From NCBI GenBank assembly GCA_017438745.1, contig JAFRUS010000109.1, positions 1 through 63,437 on the forward strand: 63,437 bases of DNA, in the 5' to 3' direction. Position numbers and translations under genes: made by a program. This document shows, one piece after another, positions 1-7,806 of this stretch. How positions within the stretch are numbered: position 1 is the first letter of the stretch; each line of letters begins with the position of its first letter. The notes under the pieces were generated by a model that worked only from the letters and a program-made list of their open reading frames with translations, was not told where the DNA came from and did no database searches. The stretch is from Oscillospiraceae bacterium (GTDB lineage: Bacteria > Bacillota > Clostridia > Oscillospirales > Ruminococcaceae).

Positions 1-56
1 GAAGCCGGATGGACAACTGCGAAAGATAAAGTTTCTTTAAACGAAAGGAGCATACA

Positions 57-356
57 ATGAGTTTACAGGGACAGACATTAGAAAGAACCGGTTCAAAGAT
101 AAAGGAACCGAAAAGATACAACGTGGTCATGCTCAACGATGACTTTACGACAATGGATTTTGTTGTGGAAATACTGATCGATATTTTCCACAAGGAACAG
201 CTGACTGCTGAAGCCATTATGCTTGATGTACATAAAAAAGGAAAGGCTGTAGTCGGAACCTATTCATACGATATAGCCATGACAAAAACGCGTACAGCAA
301 TGCAGCGTGCGCGCGATGAAGGATTTCCTTTCAGAATGCTTGTAGAGGAGGCCTGA
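57..356 (+). CDS. clpS: ClpS, N-end-rule adaptor of the Clp protease
   Basis: A 99-residue protein of the usual ClpS length. It shows the N-degron pocket signature LNDDFTTMDFV near residues 26-36, followed by the conserved His-Lys-Lys-Gly element (residues 54-57). ClpS hands proteins with bulky N-terminal residues to the ClpA unfoldase in the cytoplasm. AAAGGAG lies 8 bases before the ATG. clpA begins 6 bases after its stop, so the two are certainly one operon, which confirms the pairing of adaptor and unfoldase. The start of the operon lies left of the window, so its promoter is not certain here. Confidence 0.95.
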   Translation: MSLQGQTLERTGSKIKEPKRYNVVMLNDDFTTMDFVVEILIDIFHKEQLTAEAIMLDVHKKGKAVVGTYSYDIAMTKTRTAMQRARDEGFPFRMLVEEA

Positions 357-362
357 GAACAT

Positions 363-2756
363 ATGGAATACTCGAAACATCTTCTTACAGCAATACATGG
401 TGCTTCAGAATTCACAAAGGAACACAATCTTGAACTGTGTACACCGGAAACTGTACTTTTCTTCATCTGTGACGATATTGATTTCCGTAAGGCATTCATA
501 AACTGCGGCGGTGACATAGACATCCTTGAACCTGATCTCTATGATTATATCACTGAAAACATAGACAGATGCAGCAGTATAACAACAGTACAGAATTCAC
601 TCGCTCTGGAATGCACGCTTGAAAATGCTCAGTTAAGTGCCATGAACAGCGGCAGCGCCTCGATCAAAATAAAGCACTTTATCCACGGAATGTGGCAGAT
701 AGATGATCTTTACGCTGTATATTTTATAGAAAAGCATGGCATCAGCGAAGCAGACCTGCTAAGCGCGCTGGCCGATATTGAAGAGGAAGAGGCAGAAGAA
801 GAGGAAGAAGATAAGCATCCATCAGCGTTTTTTCAGGTATTTGGCAAGCGTATTGAGATTCCATATACCGGCGATGATGACGATAACGATGATGAAGATG
901 ATGACGACGATGATGATGCACCGTCATACGGCAGAACACCTACTTACGCAATGCAAAGCTTTGTCTCCTGCCTCAACGATACACTCGGCGATGTGAACCC
1001 TCTTATAGGCCGTCAGGATGAACTTGAAAGGACCATGCAGATACTCTGCCGCCTTGACAAGAACAACGCTCTTCACATCGGCGATCCGGGTGTCGGCAAA
1101 ACTGCTGTCATGTACGGTCTGGTAAAGAAGATCATCGCAGGAGATGTACCGGAGCCGCTTAAAAATGCCAGGGTTTTCTCCTTCGACATCGGCGGAATGC
1201 TTGCGGGAACGAAATACCGCGGTGATTTTGAAAAAAGGCTGAAAAAGGCTCTTGAACAAATAAGCGATGATGACAATCCTATAATCTACATCGACGAGAT
1301 CCACAACATCACCGGTGCAGGTGCCACGGGCGACGGCTCACTGGACGCTGCCAATATTATAAAGCCGTATCTCACTGACGGAAAGATCCGCTTTGTAGGC
1401 TCCACGACCTATGAAGAGCACAAAAAATATTTTGAAAAAAGCAAGAGTCTTATAAGACGTTTCCAGAACGTTGAAATAAAGGAGCCGTCAAAGGACGAAT
1501 GCATTAAGATACTTGAAGGTCTTATAGACAGATACGAAAACTTCCACGGTGTAAAATACGCTGATGATGTGATTCCGTACGCAGTCGAGATGAGTTCAAA
1601 ATACATCAACGAACGTTTCCTCCCGGACAAGGCCATCGATCTTATCGATGAAGCAGGTGCATATCTGAAACTTAAAAAGGAACCGGTCAAAACATACGAA
1701 GATCTGAAGATCTGGAAACCTGCTTCGGAGGAAAAAGCAGAAATACCTGTCGTTGACAAAGATATCATAAATGCAGTACTCACAAAGATCTGCCGCGTTC
1801 CAGTCGAAACAGTTGAAACTGAAGATATGAGTGGAATTGCCGGACTGGAAGAAAAGCTGAGTGCTCTCATCTTCGGACAGGACGAAGCGATAAAGCAGGT
1901 AGTCAACACTGTCAAGTTCTCGAAAGCAGGACTGAGTGATGAAAACAAGCCGCTCGCAAGTCTTCTCTTCGTCGGTCCTACCGGTGTCGGCAAAACCGAG
2001 ATTGCACGTCTGCTCGCTCTGAAACTCGGACTCAAGCTTATCCGCTTCGACATGAGTGAATACGAGGAAAAGCACGCAGTTGCCAAGCTTATCGGCTCTC
2101 CTGCCGGATATGTGGGCTACGAGGAAGGCGGACTTCTCACGGAAGAGATAAGAAAAAATCCGTCCTCTGTTCTTCTCCTCGACGAGATAGAAAAGGCGCA
2201 TCCGGACATCTACAACATTCTTCTTCAGATGATGGATCATGCGACGCTGACAGACAATCAGGGACGAAAAGCTGATTTCCGCAATGTCATCATCATTATG
2301 ACATCGAACGCCGGTGCCAGCCGCATCGGTAAAAGCGTTATCGGATTTGAAAGCCGAGACCGTGACAGCAGCGTTGTAATGGAAGAAGTAAAACGCATCT
2401 TCCAGCCGGAATTCCGCAACCGTCTCGACCGTATCGTTGTATTCAACGGCATGGATGACAGCATGGCGGAAAAGATCATCGGTAAAAAGCTGGGTGAACT
2501 TGCTGACAAACTTGCAGTTAAGAACATCACACTTGAATACGACAAGGCTGCAGCTGATCTTATCAAGAAAAAAGGTATCTCATCAGAATACGGTGCCCGC
2601 GAAGCAGACCGTGTGATCAGAAATGAAATCAAACCGCTTTTCGTTGACGATATTCTTTTCGGAAAACTGAAAACCGGCGGAAAGGTAAACCTCTCCGCCG
2701 ATGGTGATAAATTTGTTATTAATGTGGTTTCAGAGATTGTGGATCTTCAAAAATAA
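363..2756 (+). CDS. clpA: ClpA-type AAA+ unfoldase of the Clp protease
   Basis: A 797-residue double-ATPase Clp subunit. The N domain (about 1-135) binds ClpS. The first ATPase has GDPGVGKT (240-247) and the second GPTGVGKT (about 538-545). An IGF tripeptide near 659-661, inside the second ATPase, is the standard loop that docks onto ClpP, so this is a proteolytic ClpA rather than a ClpB disaggregase. Unusual is the linker between the N domain and first ATPase: residues 139-150 are Glu-rich and 171-185 almost all Asp. It follows clpS by 6 bases and is closed by a terminator. Confidence 0.95.
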   Translation: MEYSKHLLTAIHGASEFTKEHNLELCTPETVLFFICDDIDFRKAFINCGGDIDILEPDLYDYITENIDRCSSITTVQNSLALECTLENAQLSAMNSGSASIKIKHFIHGMWQIDDLYAVYFIEKHGISEADLLSALADIEEEEAEEEEEDKHPSAFFQVFGKRIEIPYTGDDDDNDDEDDDDDDDAPSYGRTPTYAMQSFVSCLNDTLGDVNPLIGRQDELERTMQILCRLDKNNALHIGDPGVGKTAVMYGLVKKIIAGDVPEPLKNARVFSFDIGGMLAGTKYRGDFEKRLKKALEQISDDDNPIIYIDEIHNITGAGATGDGSLDAANIIKPYLTDGKIRFVGSTTYEEHKKYFEKSKSLIRRFQNVEIKEPSKDECIKILEGLIDRYENFHGVKYADDVIPYAVEMSSKYINERFLPDKAIDLIDEAGAYLKLKKEPVKTYEDLKIWKPASEEKAEIPVVDKDIINAVLTKICRVPVETVETEDMSGIAGLEEKLSALIFGQDEAIKQVVNTVKFSKAGLSDENKPLASLLFVGPTGVGKTEIARLLALKLGLKLIRFDMSEYEEKHAVAKLIGSPAGYVGYEEGGLLTEEIRKNPSSVLLLDEIEKAHPDIYNILLQMMDHATLTDNQGRKADFRNVIIIMTSNAGASRIGKSVIGFESRDRDSSVVMEEVKRIFQPEFRNRLDRIVVFNGMDDSMAEKIIGKKLGELADKLAVKNITLEYDKAAADLIKKKGISSEYGAREADRVIRNEIKPLFVDDILFGKLKTGGKVNLSADGDKFVINVVSEIVDLQK

Positions 2757-2781
2757 TAGTTTTCTCTGCTAAATAACAAAC

Positions 2782-2828
2782 ACGCCGCATCTCACCGGGG
2801 CTACCGGTTCTGAGATGTGGCGTTTTTT
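2782..2828 (+). terminator. Rho-independent terminator of clpSA
   Basis: The 13-base arms ACGCCGCATCTCA and TGAGATGTGGCGT pair with one wobble around a 16-base loop and are followed by six T. It starts 25 bases after the clpA stop. Confidence 0.85.
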
Positions 2829-2862
2829 GTTTTCTGTTAGATTTTTTATGTTGATTCAAATA

Positions 2863-2907
2863 TCATAGGTCTCTTTGCATAGACCTATGGAAGTTCACAT
2901 CACACCG
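2863..2907. repeat. Short palindromic repeat, family D, copy 1
   Basis: CATAGGTC and GACCTATG form a hairpin (2863-2889). The right part, TTTGCATAGACCTATGG followed by TTCACAT, recurs at 3309-3331. The two copies flank the MazG-like gene, and this copy runs into its 3' end. Confidence 0.6.
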
Positions 2908-3221
2908 CCACTTTCAATCACCCCTTTAAGACACAAACGCTTTTCAAATCCACCACGCTTTTCAGCTTTTTCTTTTCTTACCCTTTCAAGCTCTTCAACA
3001 GAATACCCGCGAGCAACTGCCACCGCATGCATTACCTCCAGCGGATCTGCCAGCTCCTCCAAAGATTTATCCGCCTGATACTCCGCCAGTTCTTCGTTCA
3101 GCTTCTGATCCAGGTACTGCAGATAAACATCATCCTCCAGCACCTCAACAACACATTTTTTGCCCGAACGTTCTATAATCTCAGGAATCCTGTCCCTGAT
3201 AAGTTTATCATATTCGATCAT
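2895..3221 (-). CDS. MazG-like nucleotide pyrophosphohydrolase
   Basis: 108 residues. It opens with YDKLIRDRIPEII, the hallmark of the small phosphoribosyl-ATP pyrophosphohydrolase/MazG-like family of Firmicutes, and continues with the acidic helix motif KLNEELAEY and EELADPLEVMHAVA, which supply the magnesium-binding Glu/Asp residues of all-alpha NTP pyrophosphatases. Such proteins hydrolyse noncanonical nucleoside triphosphates to monophosphates (house-cleaning); the substrate here is unknown. It stands alone on the minus strand between two copies of a short palindromic repeat. The family is recognised with good confidence, the substrate is not. Confidence 0.75.
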   Translation of the reverse strand: MIEYDKLIRDRIPEIIERSGKKCVVEVLEDDVYLQYLDQKLNEELAEYQADKSLEELADPLEVMHAVAVARGYSVEELERVRKEKAEKRGGFEKRLCLKGVIESGGVM

Positions 3222-3308
3222 AACTACACCCCTATATTACTGTTTTTTTCATGTCTATATTATATACTATTTCTGCATAAACATCAATGAAGAATATGGG
3301 TGTTTCTT

Positions 3309-3336
3309 TGCATAGACCTATGGCATTTCACATTAC
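3309..3336. repeat. Short palindromic repeat, family D, copy 2
   Basis: TTTGCATAGACCTATGG then CATTTCACATTAC, matching 2874-2907 with a few changes. It lies just upstream of the MazG-like gene start, so that gene is bracketed by the pair. Confidence 0.55.
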
Positions 3337-3350
3337 TTCATATAAAAAGA

Positions 3351-3483
3351 ATCTCCCTGAAAGCAGCATCAATATTTGCTTGCCGCCTCAGGGAGAGAAA
3401 AATCTTATTCAGTTAATATTGGTGAGCTGCCTTCGGCAGCTGTTCGATAGTATCAGGCATCGCGATGCCTGATACTTTTTTTT
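3351..3483. repeat. Mosaic palindromic repeat, family B, copy 1
   Basis: This fills most of the 405-base gap at 3222-3627. It has three modules: a stem with TCTCCCTGA / TCAGGGAGA arms (3352-3396), the hairpin GCTGCCTTCGGCAGC (3426-3440), and the hairpin CAGGCATCGCGATGCCTG (3454-3471) followed by eight T. The last module would work as a terminator on the plus strand. The same arrangement occurs at 6400-6529, and the last two modules at 7665-7719. Confidence 0.8.
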
Positions 3484-3627
3484 CTGAAAAAATACTGTTA
3501 CCTTGAAGAAGTTTTTTACACTGTATAGACAGAGAGGAAATTTCACATGATGAAAACTATTCTGAAAATCAATTATGTGCAATAAAAAAGAAGGACTTAT
3601 GTCCTTAAGACAAGGAGTGTATTTTTT

Positions 3628-4605
3628 ATGAATATGAAAAGAATTATTGCAGCAGTAATAACTGCAAGTATTATCGGCGGAGCAGCCGGCTCCGGAATGC
3701 AGATGATAAATGCTGAGGAACTTGGACCGCATTTTACTGTTCCGCATAAAGAACTGAAGTCATCAGGTTCATACGATAGTGTATCATGGACGATCGATGA
3801 AGAAGGTACGCTTACGATAAGCGGTACCGGATATCTCCCAAATAATTTTACAGGTCAGGATGTTTACGGACACTGGTTTACATGCATACCGGTTTCAGTA
3901 AAGAAGATAGTGATAGAAGAAGGTATAACAAGGATCGATAGTCATACATTTGCCTCCTGTAACGTCGTTTCTGTCGATATAGCTTCAAGCGTAAAATATA
4001 TAGATAACGGCGCATTTGAATACTGTACAGATCTTGAAACAGTGAATCTGCATGAAGGACTTGAAAGAATAGAAAACTATGCTTTTGAAAACTGCTGGAG
4101 TCTGGAATCGATAAAGTTACCTGAAAGCGTAACATATATCGGATCACGGGCTTTTGGTATCTGTAATCATCTTAAAGAAATCAGCTTCCCTGAAAGCCTT
4201 CCTGAATTTCCTGAAGGCATTACAGAATGTTACGAGAAAGATTCTTTTATATTTACTCCCTGGTACGAAGAATATCTGGAGAATAACCGATTTGTTATCT
4301 GGAATGGCGTAGTGTTAGACGGAAAACCAGTAAACGGTGTTCTTGAAATCCCTGATACAGCAACGGGAATCGCTGAAGAGAACACATCTAAAGAGAGTTT
4401 TTCGGACTGTATGAAAGGCGATGCAACCGGAGACGGAATTGTTGACATTTCTGATATTACAATGCTTTCACTTTATCTTTTAGGTGATAACAGTTTAGAT
4501 GAGAACCAGCAGAAAGCAGCTGATATCGACGATAACGATAAGGTCGATCTTGCTGATCTTGCAAGACTCATGCAGTATATTTCAAAGAAGATCGAGTCAC
4601 TATAA
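3628..4605 (+). CDS. Secreted LRR (BspA-type) protein with C-terminal dockerin
   Basis: 325 residues. The signal peptide is MNMKRIIAAVITASIIGGAAGS with cleavage around residue 29. Residues about 90-195 form four or so LRR_5/BspA-type repeats, each with an IxxxAFxxCxxLxxxxxP pattern. Residues 261-325 are a two-repeat dockerin: DATGDGIVDISDITMLSLYL and DIDDNDKVDLADLARLMQYI, both with the calcium-loop Asp/Asn residues. The dockerin predicts attachment to a cohesin of a cellulosome-type scaffold outside the cell; the LRR part suggests binding, not catalysis. GGAG lies 10 bases before the ATG; a second ATG two codons on is equally possible. Confidence 0.85.
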   Translation: MNMKRIIAAVITASIIGGAAGSGMQMINAEELGPHFTVPHKELKSSGSYDSVSWTIDEEGTLTISGTGYLPNNFTGQDVYGHWFTCIPVSVKKIVIEEGITRIDSHTFASCNVVSVDIASSVKYIDNGAFEYCTDLETVNLHEGLERIENYAFENCWSLESIKLPESVTYIGSRAFGICNHLKEISFPESLPEFPEGITECYEKDSFIFTPWYEEYLENNRFVIWNGVVLDGKPVNGVLEIPDTATGIAEENTSKESFSDCMKGDATGDGIVDISDITMLSLYLLGDNSLDENQQKAADIDDNDKVDLADLARLMQYISKKIESL

Positions 4606-4657
4606 CCATTTCAAAATTCACCTCAGTCCGAGAAGAATTCATAATGAGCAGAACAAA

Positions 4658-6259
4658 TCAGCTCTGCTCGTTCTGATCTGAATACGGAAGCGAAGTATTC
4701 CAGATATCGGATATATCTTCCGAAGATTCTTTAAGTTCTTCTTCAGTTCTTAATCTGATGATCGCATTATCATCTGCATCAGTGCTGTAGTAAAGACGAT
4801 GATCCGGAGCCGGTACTTTATCATCACCGTTAAGATCTGTAACCGGCGTGGAAACACCAACCGTTTTGATTTCATTTCTTGACGAAATCATTTTTACAAC
4901 TTCTTCCTTCGTCTCCAGGTATCTGTCATAGGAAACTTTGAAAGACTTTTTACATCCGTCGTTTATGTACTCAACTTCAGAAAGTTTTCCGTCAAGGAAA
5001 GTAAGATTAATATGTTCGTGCTTATAAAGCGGATCCATAAAACAGAACAAACGGTCACTCATAAGATCCGGAAGCTCTTCTTCAAAATTCTCATAGCTGT
5101 AAACTCCGTCTTTTATTTTCTTAATTGGCTGATTTGATTCAAGATCCATATATGAAAAATAGTTGTATGCTTTCAGGAGTGCATCATTTTCAGATACTTC
5201 CGGATAATCAGGAAGTGATGCAGTTTCAGCATCTTCTGAAATCTTATCGGAAAAATCGTCCTTCCAGCTCTTTTCTCCTGATGCATATTCATCAAATCCT
5301 TCTGTATAAGGGATAGCAAGATTCTGAGGAACTGCAGCCGGATATGCTCCTGTGATCTTACCTGAAAAATCAGTCAGATAAACCGATATAACCTCTCCGT
5401 TAGCAATATGTACCGACCAGCGGTAATTATTATAGCACATTTTACTATTTAGTCTGTTTAGAAGATTGGAAAAATTATCGTCTTCGACTCCGCTTACATA
5501 TATTTTATCTTTGGTATAATCAGCCCTTTTAAATGCAGTTGGGATAAAATAAGATATATTTTTAAACATGAACCTTGCGTCATCGTTAAGTTCGGCGACA
5601 CTGCGATAATACTTATGCCAGTCGCGTTCATACTGGCCGCCAAAATTTACATTTGATATACCTATCATGTCAAACGGAATGTCGATATCATCAGGAATAC
5701 CAACAGGAAAAGCACCAGTTTTTTCGTTGTTTACAGCACACACCACATCAGCTTCATCGAATCCGGCATGCACGGCTTTCCATTTCATATCACGGTATCC
5801 GTACTTTTCAAGCAGAATCCGATTTACGTAATCAGCAAGCTCACTTTCGTCATCATATGTAAAGTAAGAACCGTAATCGGCGCCAGGGGATTTGCCATCC
5901 CTAATGGCATTTGTAACCACCTCGGAAACAGTTGCAGCCATACGGTTGAGTTTCTGAGAATCGTTGATATCCTTCTCGTAATCAGATGAACTCAGAACAT
6001 GCTTATAATACGAATAATCTTCGTATATAGATTCCTTCATGGAAATAGTATCTAGTATGTTTACTACCCCGTCTTCATTTACATCCAGATTTTCAGATGC
6101 TTTATCTGAAGATTTTCCCGTCATGAAATCAAACATTCCGGAAAGATCAGCCGGTTTAAAATATTTTTTCGCCTTCTCAGTATCGGCAGCATATGCTGTG
6201 ATGAAAACTGATGAAACGAAACTAACTGCAAGAACTGCGGAAATTACTTTCTTTATCAT
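4658..6259 (-). CDS. Secreted dockerin-like protein, paralogue 1
   Basis: 533 residues with a signal peptide (1-24, ending TAYA). Directly after it, residues about 38-80 hold one good dockerin-type calcium loop, DVNEDGVVNILDTISMK, preceded by a degenerate half-repeat. A dockerin-like segment at the N terminus is less usual than at the C terminus. The remaining 450 residues match no family I recognise; Tyr and Asp are frequent and there are no membrane segments. The protein at 7807-9423 is a clear paralogue in the same orientation. Their first 125 residues and their C-terminal block (YSTDADD...IIRLRTEEEL) are almost identical while the middle has diverged. Function unknown. Confidence 0.75.
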   Translation of the reverse strand: MIKKVISAVLAVSFVSSVFITAYAADTEKAKKYFKPADLSGMFDFMTGKSSDKASENLDVNEDGVVNILDTISMKESIYEDYSYYKHVLSSSDYEKDINDSQKLNRMAATVSEVVTNAIRDGKSPGADYGSYFTYDDESELADYVNRILLEKYGYRDMKWKAVHAGFDEADVVCAVNNEKTGAFPVGIPDDIDIPFDMIGISNVNFGGQYERDWHKYYRSVAELNDDARFMFKNISYFIPTAFKRADYTKDKIYVSGVEDDNFSNLLNRLNSKMCYNNYRWSVHIANGEVISVYLTDFSGKITGAYPAAVPQNLAIPYTEGFDEYASGEKSWKDDFSDKISEDAETASLPDYPEVSENDALLKAYNYFSYMDLESNQPIKKIKDGVYSYENFEEELPDLMSDRLFCFMDPLYKHEHINLTFLDGKLSEVEYINDGCKKSFKVSYDRYLETKEEVVKMISSRNEIKTVGVSTPVTDLNGDDKVPAPDHRLYYSTDADDNAIIRLRTEEELKESSEDISDIWNTSLPYSDQNEQS

Positions 6260-6399
6260 ATATATTATCTCCTTTTCAAGCTTTGTGTTATTGGATACAT
6301 TCTACCACAAACAATAAGCAAAGTCAAGGCAGCCTGTTGCTGAATATACACAAGTGTATGTCAAATATTTTTTGTCCGCTATTCCTCAAAACAAAAAAT

Positions 6400-6529
6400 T
6401 CTCCCTGAAAGCAGAATCAACATTTGCATGCCGCCTCAGGGAGAGGAAAATCTTATTCAGTTTAATAGTGAGCTGCCTTCGGCAGCTGTTCGATAGTATC
6501 AGGCATCGCGATGCCTGATACTTTTTTTA
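6400..6529. repeat. Mosaic palindromic repeat, family B, copy 2
   Basis: A near-exact copy of 3351-3483, with all three modules and the closing T run. It occupies the left part of the gap between the paralogue-1 gene and the P-loop cassette and forms the cassette's left border. Confidence 0.8.
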
Positions 6530-6551
6530 TTGATAACTCCGCCTCCTGCAC

Positions 6552-6580
6552 TTGTCATCTATATTTTTTTATAGTACAAT
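6552..6580 (+). promoter_or_regulatory. Predicted promoter of the P-loop cassette
   Basis: TTGTCA (6552-6557), a 17-base spacer and TACAAT (6575-6580). It sits 22 bases after the repeat at 6400-6529 and directly before the open but start-less frame at 6575-6793. Confidence 0.5.
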
Positions 6581-6793
6581 ATATATAAGTGTATTGAAAT
6601 TAGAAACACTGGCTTTGAAACTGACAAATCCAAAGTAGGACCATGTTTTATAACTGAATGCTGTGAATGGGAAAACAGACAAGCAGATGATATTTGCGGT
6701 CTGGATAATAAAAGACTGAGTATTTCAGAAAAAATGGATCAAATCATTGAAAATTCCGTTTTACAAGCGGCATTTAAGGAAGCGGGGCTGTAA
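6575..6793 (+). pseudogene. 5'-truncated gene remnant
   Basis: An open frame of 72 codons runs from the TAG at 6572 to the TAA at 6791. It has no ATG, GTG or TTG near its beginning; the only internal ATG would give about 20 residues and has no ribosome site. The readable peptide includes CFITECCEWENRQADDICGL. The stop codon is joined to the next start (TAAATG), the usual sign of translational coupling, so this is probably the 3' end of a former first gene of the cassette whose front was lost. A family cannot be named. Confidence 0.45.
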
Positions 6794-7234
6794 ATGATAA
6801 CAATATATAAGAAGAAAACCATTCCTAAATCTATGGAACTAATATCTTTCAACGACATCTATTTCAATAAGTACACAGCCCAGATGCTGGATGAGAAAGC
6901 AAAAAACATTATTGAAATAATAGATAATTCCCAAATGGTGGACAGGTACACTATCAGATCAAGGTTTAATGATACTATACTGAATACAGATAAATTATCT
7001 ACCGGATGTAAAACGGTATTAAACATCATATATAATCCAGATAAAGTTTTTGATATATGTGAATGCGGCGATAACGCACTCGATGTTATTTACTCCCTTG
7101 CAGAAGGAAATGTGTACTGCAGTTATCCGTTTATTTCATTCGACATGGATAAGGTATCTGTTTCCGACAAGCACGGAACTAGAGAAATCAATTCTTATGA
7201 AGAATTAAAGGCATGGTGGACAAATGAAGATTAA
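6794..7234 (+). CDS. Small protein of unknown function, partner of a P-loop protein
   Basis: 146 residues, no signal peptide or membrane segment. The sequence contains a Tyr/Asp-rich mid part and ends in KAWWTNED. It resembles the small domain-of-unknown-function proteins of gut Firmicutes (possibly DUF4869), but this is a recollection, not an alignment. Its ATG abuts the stop of the upstream remnant, and its last 11 bases overlap the start of the P-loop gene, so the pair is cotranslated. Codon use is AT-rich compared with the flanking housekeeping genes, in keeping with acquisition. Confidence 0.55.
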   Translation: MITIYKKKTIPKSMELISFNDIYFNKYTAQMLDEKAKNIIEIIDNSQMVDRYTIRSRFNDTILNTDKLSTGCKTVLNIIYNPDKVFDICECGDNALDVIYSLAEGNVYCSYPFISFDMDKVSVSDKHGTREINSYEELKAWWTNED

Positions 7235-7652
7235 ACCTGTTATTTCCGACCACATTCAAACAACGCACACATCTTTTGAAGTTGATCTTCATATTGAAAA
7301 CAATGTGACTTTTATATGCGGAGAATCAGGAACCGGAAAATCTGCACTGTTCTCCTTTCTGGAAGAATACTCAGCGGAAGATAAAAGAATAAGATGTTTT
7401 AATTTCCTTGATCATAATAAAGCGTATAAAAGTTCAATAAAACGCTCCAAAGGAAAACTGTTTGTGATCGATAACGCTGATGTTCTTCTGGATGATAATA
7501 TGCGAAATTATATTGCTTTTGACGGATTGAATCAGTACATTATTATCGGAAGAAATCCTACCGGTCTGTTGCTTGAGATGGATGAGGTCTTTGAACTGGA
7601 TAGTAAAAAGACAGATGGTAAAACAATTTTTACATTAAAGAAAACATTTTAG
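7224..7652 (+). CDS. Small P-loop NTPase of the two-gene cassette
   Basis: 142 residues. Walker A is GESGTGKS (33-40) and a Walker B-like strand is LFVIDNAD (79-86), followed by a strand and turn IIIGRNPTG that resembles a sensor position. It is much shorter than an AAA+ module, so it is a minimal NTPase or a fragment-like adaptor. The gene overlaps its upstream partner by 11 bases. It is followed within 12 bases by the third copy of repeat family B. A role in defence or in control of the partner is conceivable but is only inference. Confidence 0.6.
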   Translation: MKIKPVISDHIQTTHTSFEVDLHIENNVTFICGESGTGKSALFSFLEEYSAEDKRIRCFNFLDHNKAYKSSIKRSKGKLFVIDNADVLLDDNMRNYIAFDGLNQYIIIGRNPTGLLLEMDEVFELDSKKTDGKTIFTLKKTF

Positions 7653-7664
7653 TTACTTAAAATT

Positions 7665-7719
7665 GTGAGCTGCCTTCGGCAGCTGTTCGATAGTATCAGG
7701 CATCGCGATGCCTGATACC
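7665..7719. repeat. Mosaic palindromic repeat, family B, copy 3 (partial)
   Basis: Contains the GCTGCCTTCGGCAGC and CAGGCATCGCGATGCCTG hairpins, identical to the right half of copies 1 and 2. It begins 13 bases after the P-loop gene and forms the right border of the cassette. Confidence 0.8.
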
Positions 7720-7745
7720 TTATTACTGATTTATAAAGCATCAAA

Positions 7746-7788
7746 AAGGGTAACTGTTACGGTCATAAAACCGTGCAGTTACCCTTTG
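7746..7788 (-). terminator. Terminator of the paralogue-2 gene
   Basis: Long inverted repeat with AAAGGGTAACTG and CAGTTACCCTTT arms and an inner ACGGT/ACCGT stem. On the minus strand it is followed by a T run, so it ends transcription of the gene at 7807-9423. Confidence 0.7.
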
Positions 7789-7806
7789 CTTATTATCGCT
7801 TATAAA

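Noticed and set aside
742..996. His-rich and Met-rich frames opposite and beside the clpA acidic tract
   Set aside because: They are by-products of GAT/GAC and GAA/GAG runs in clpA; no ribosome sites or independent promoters.
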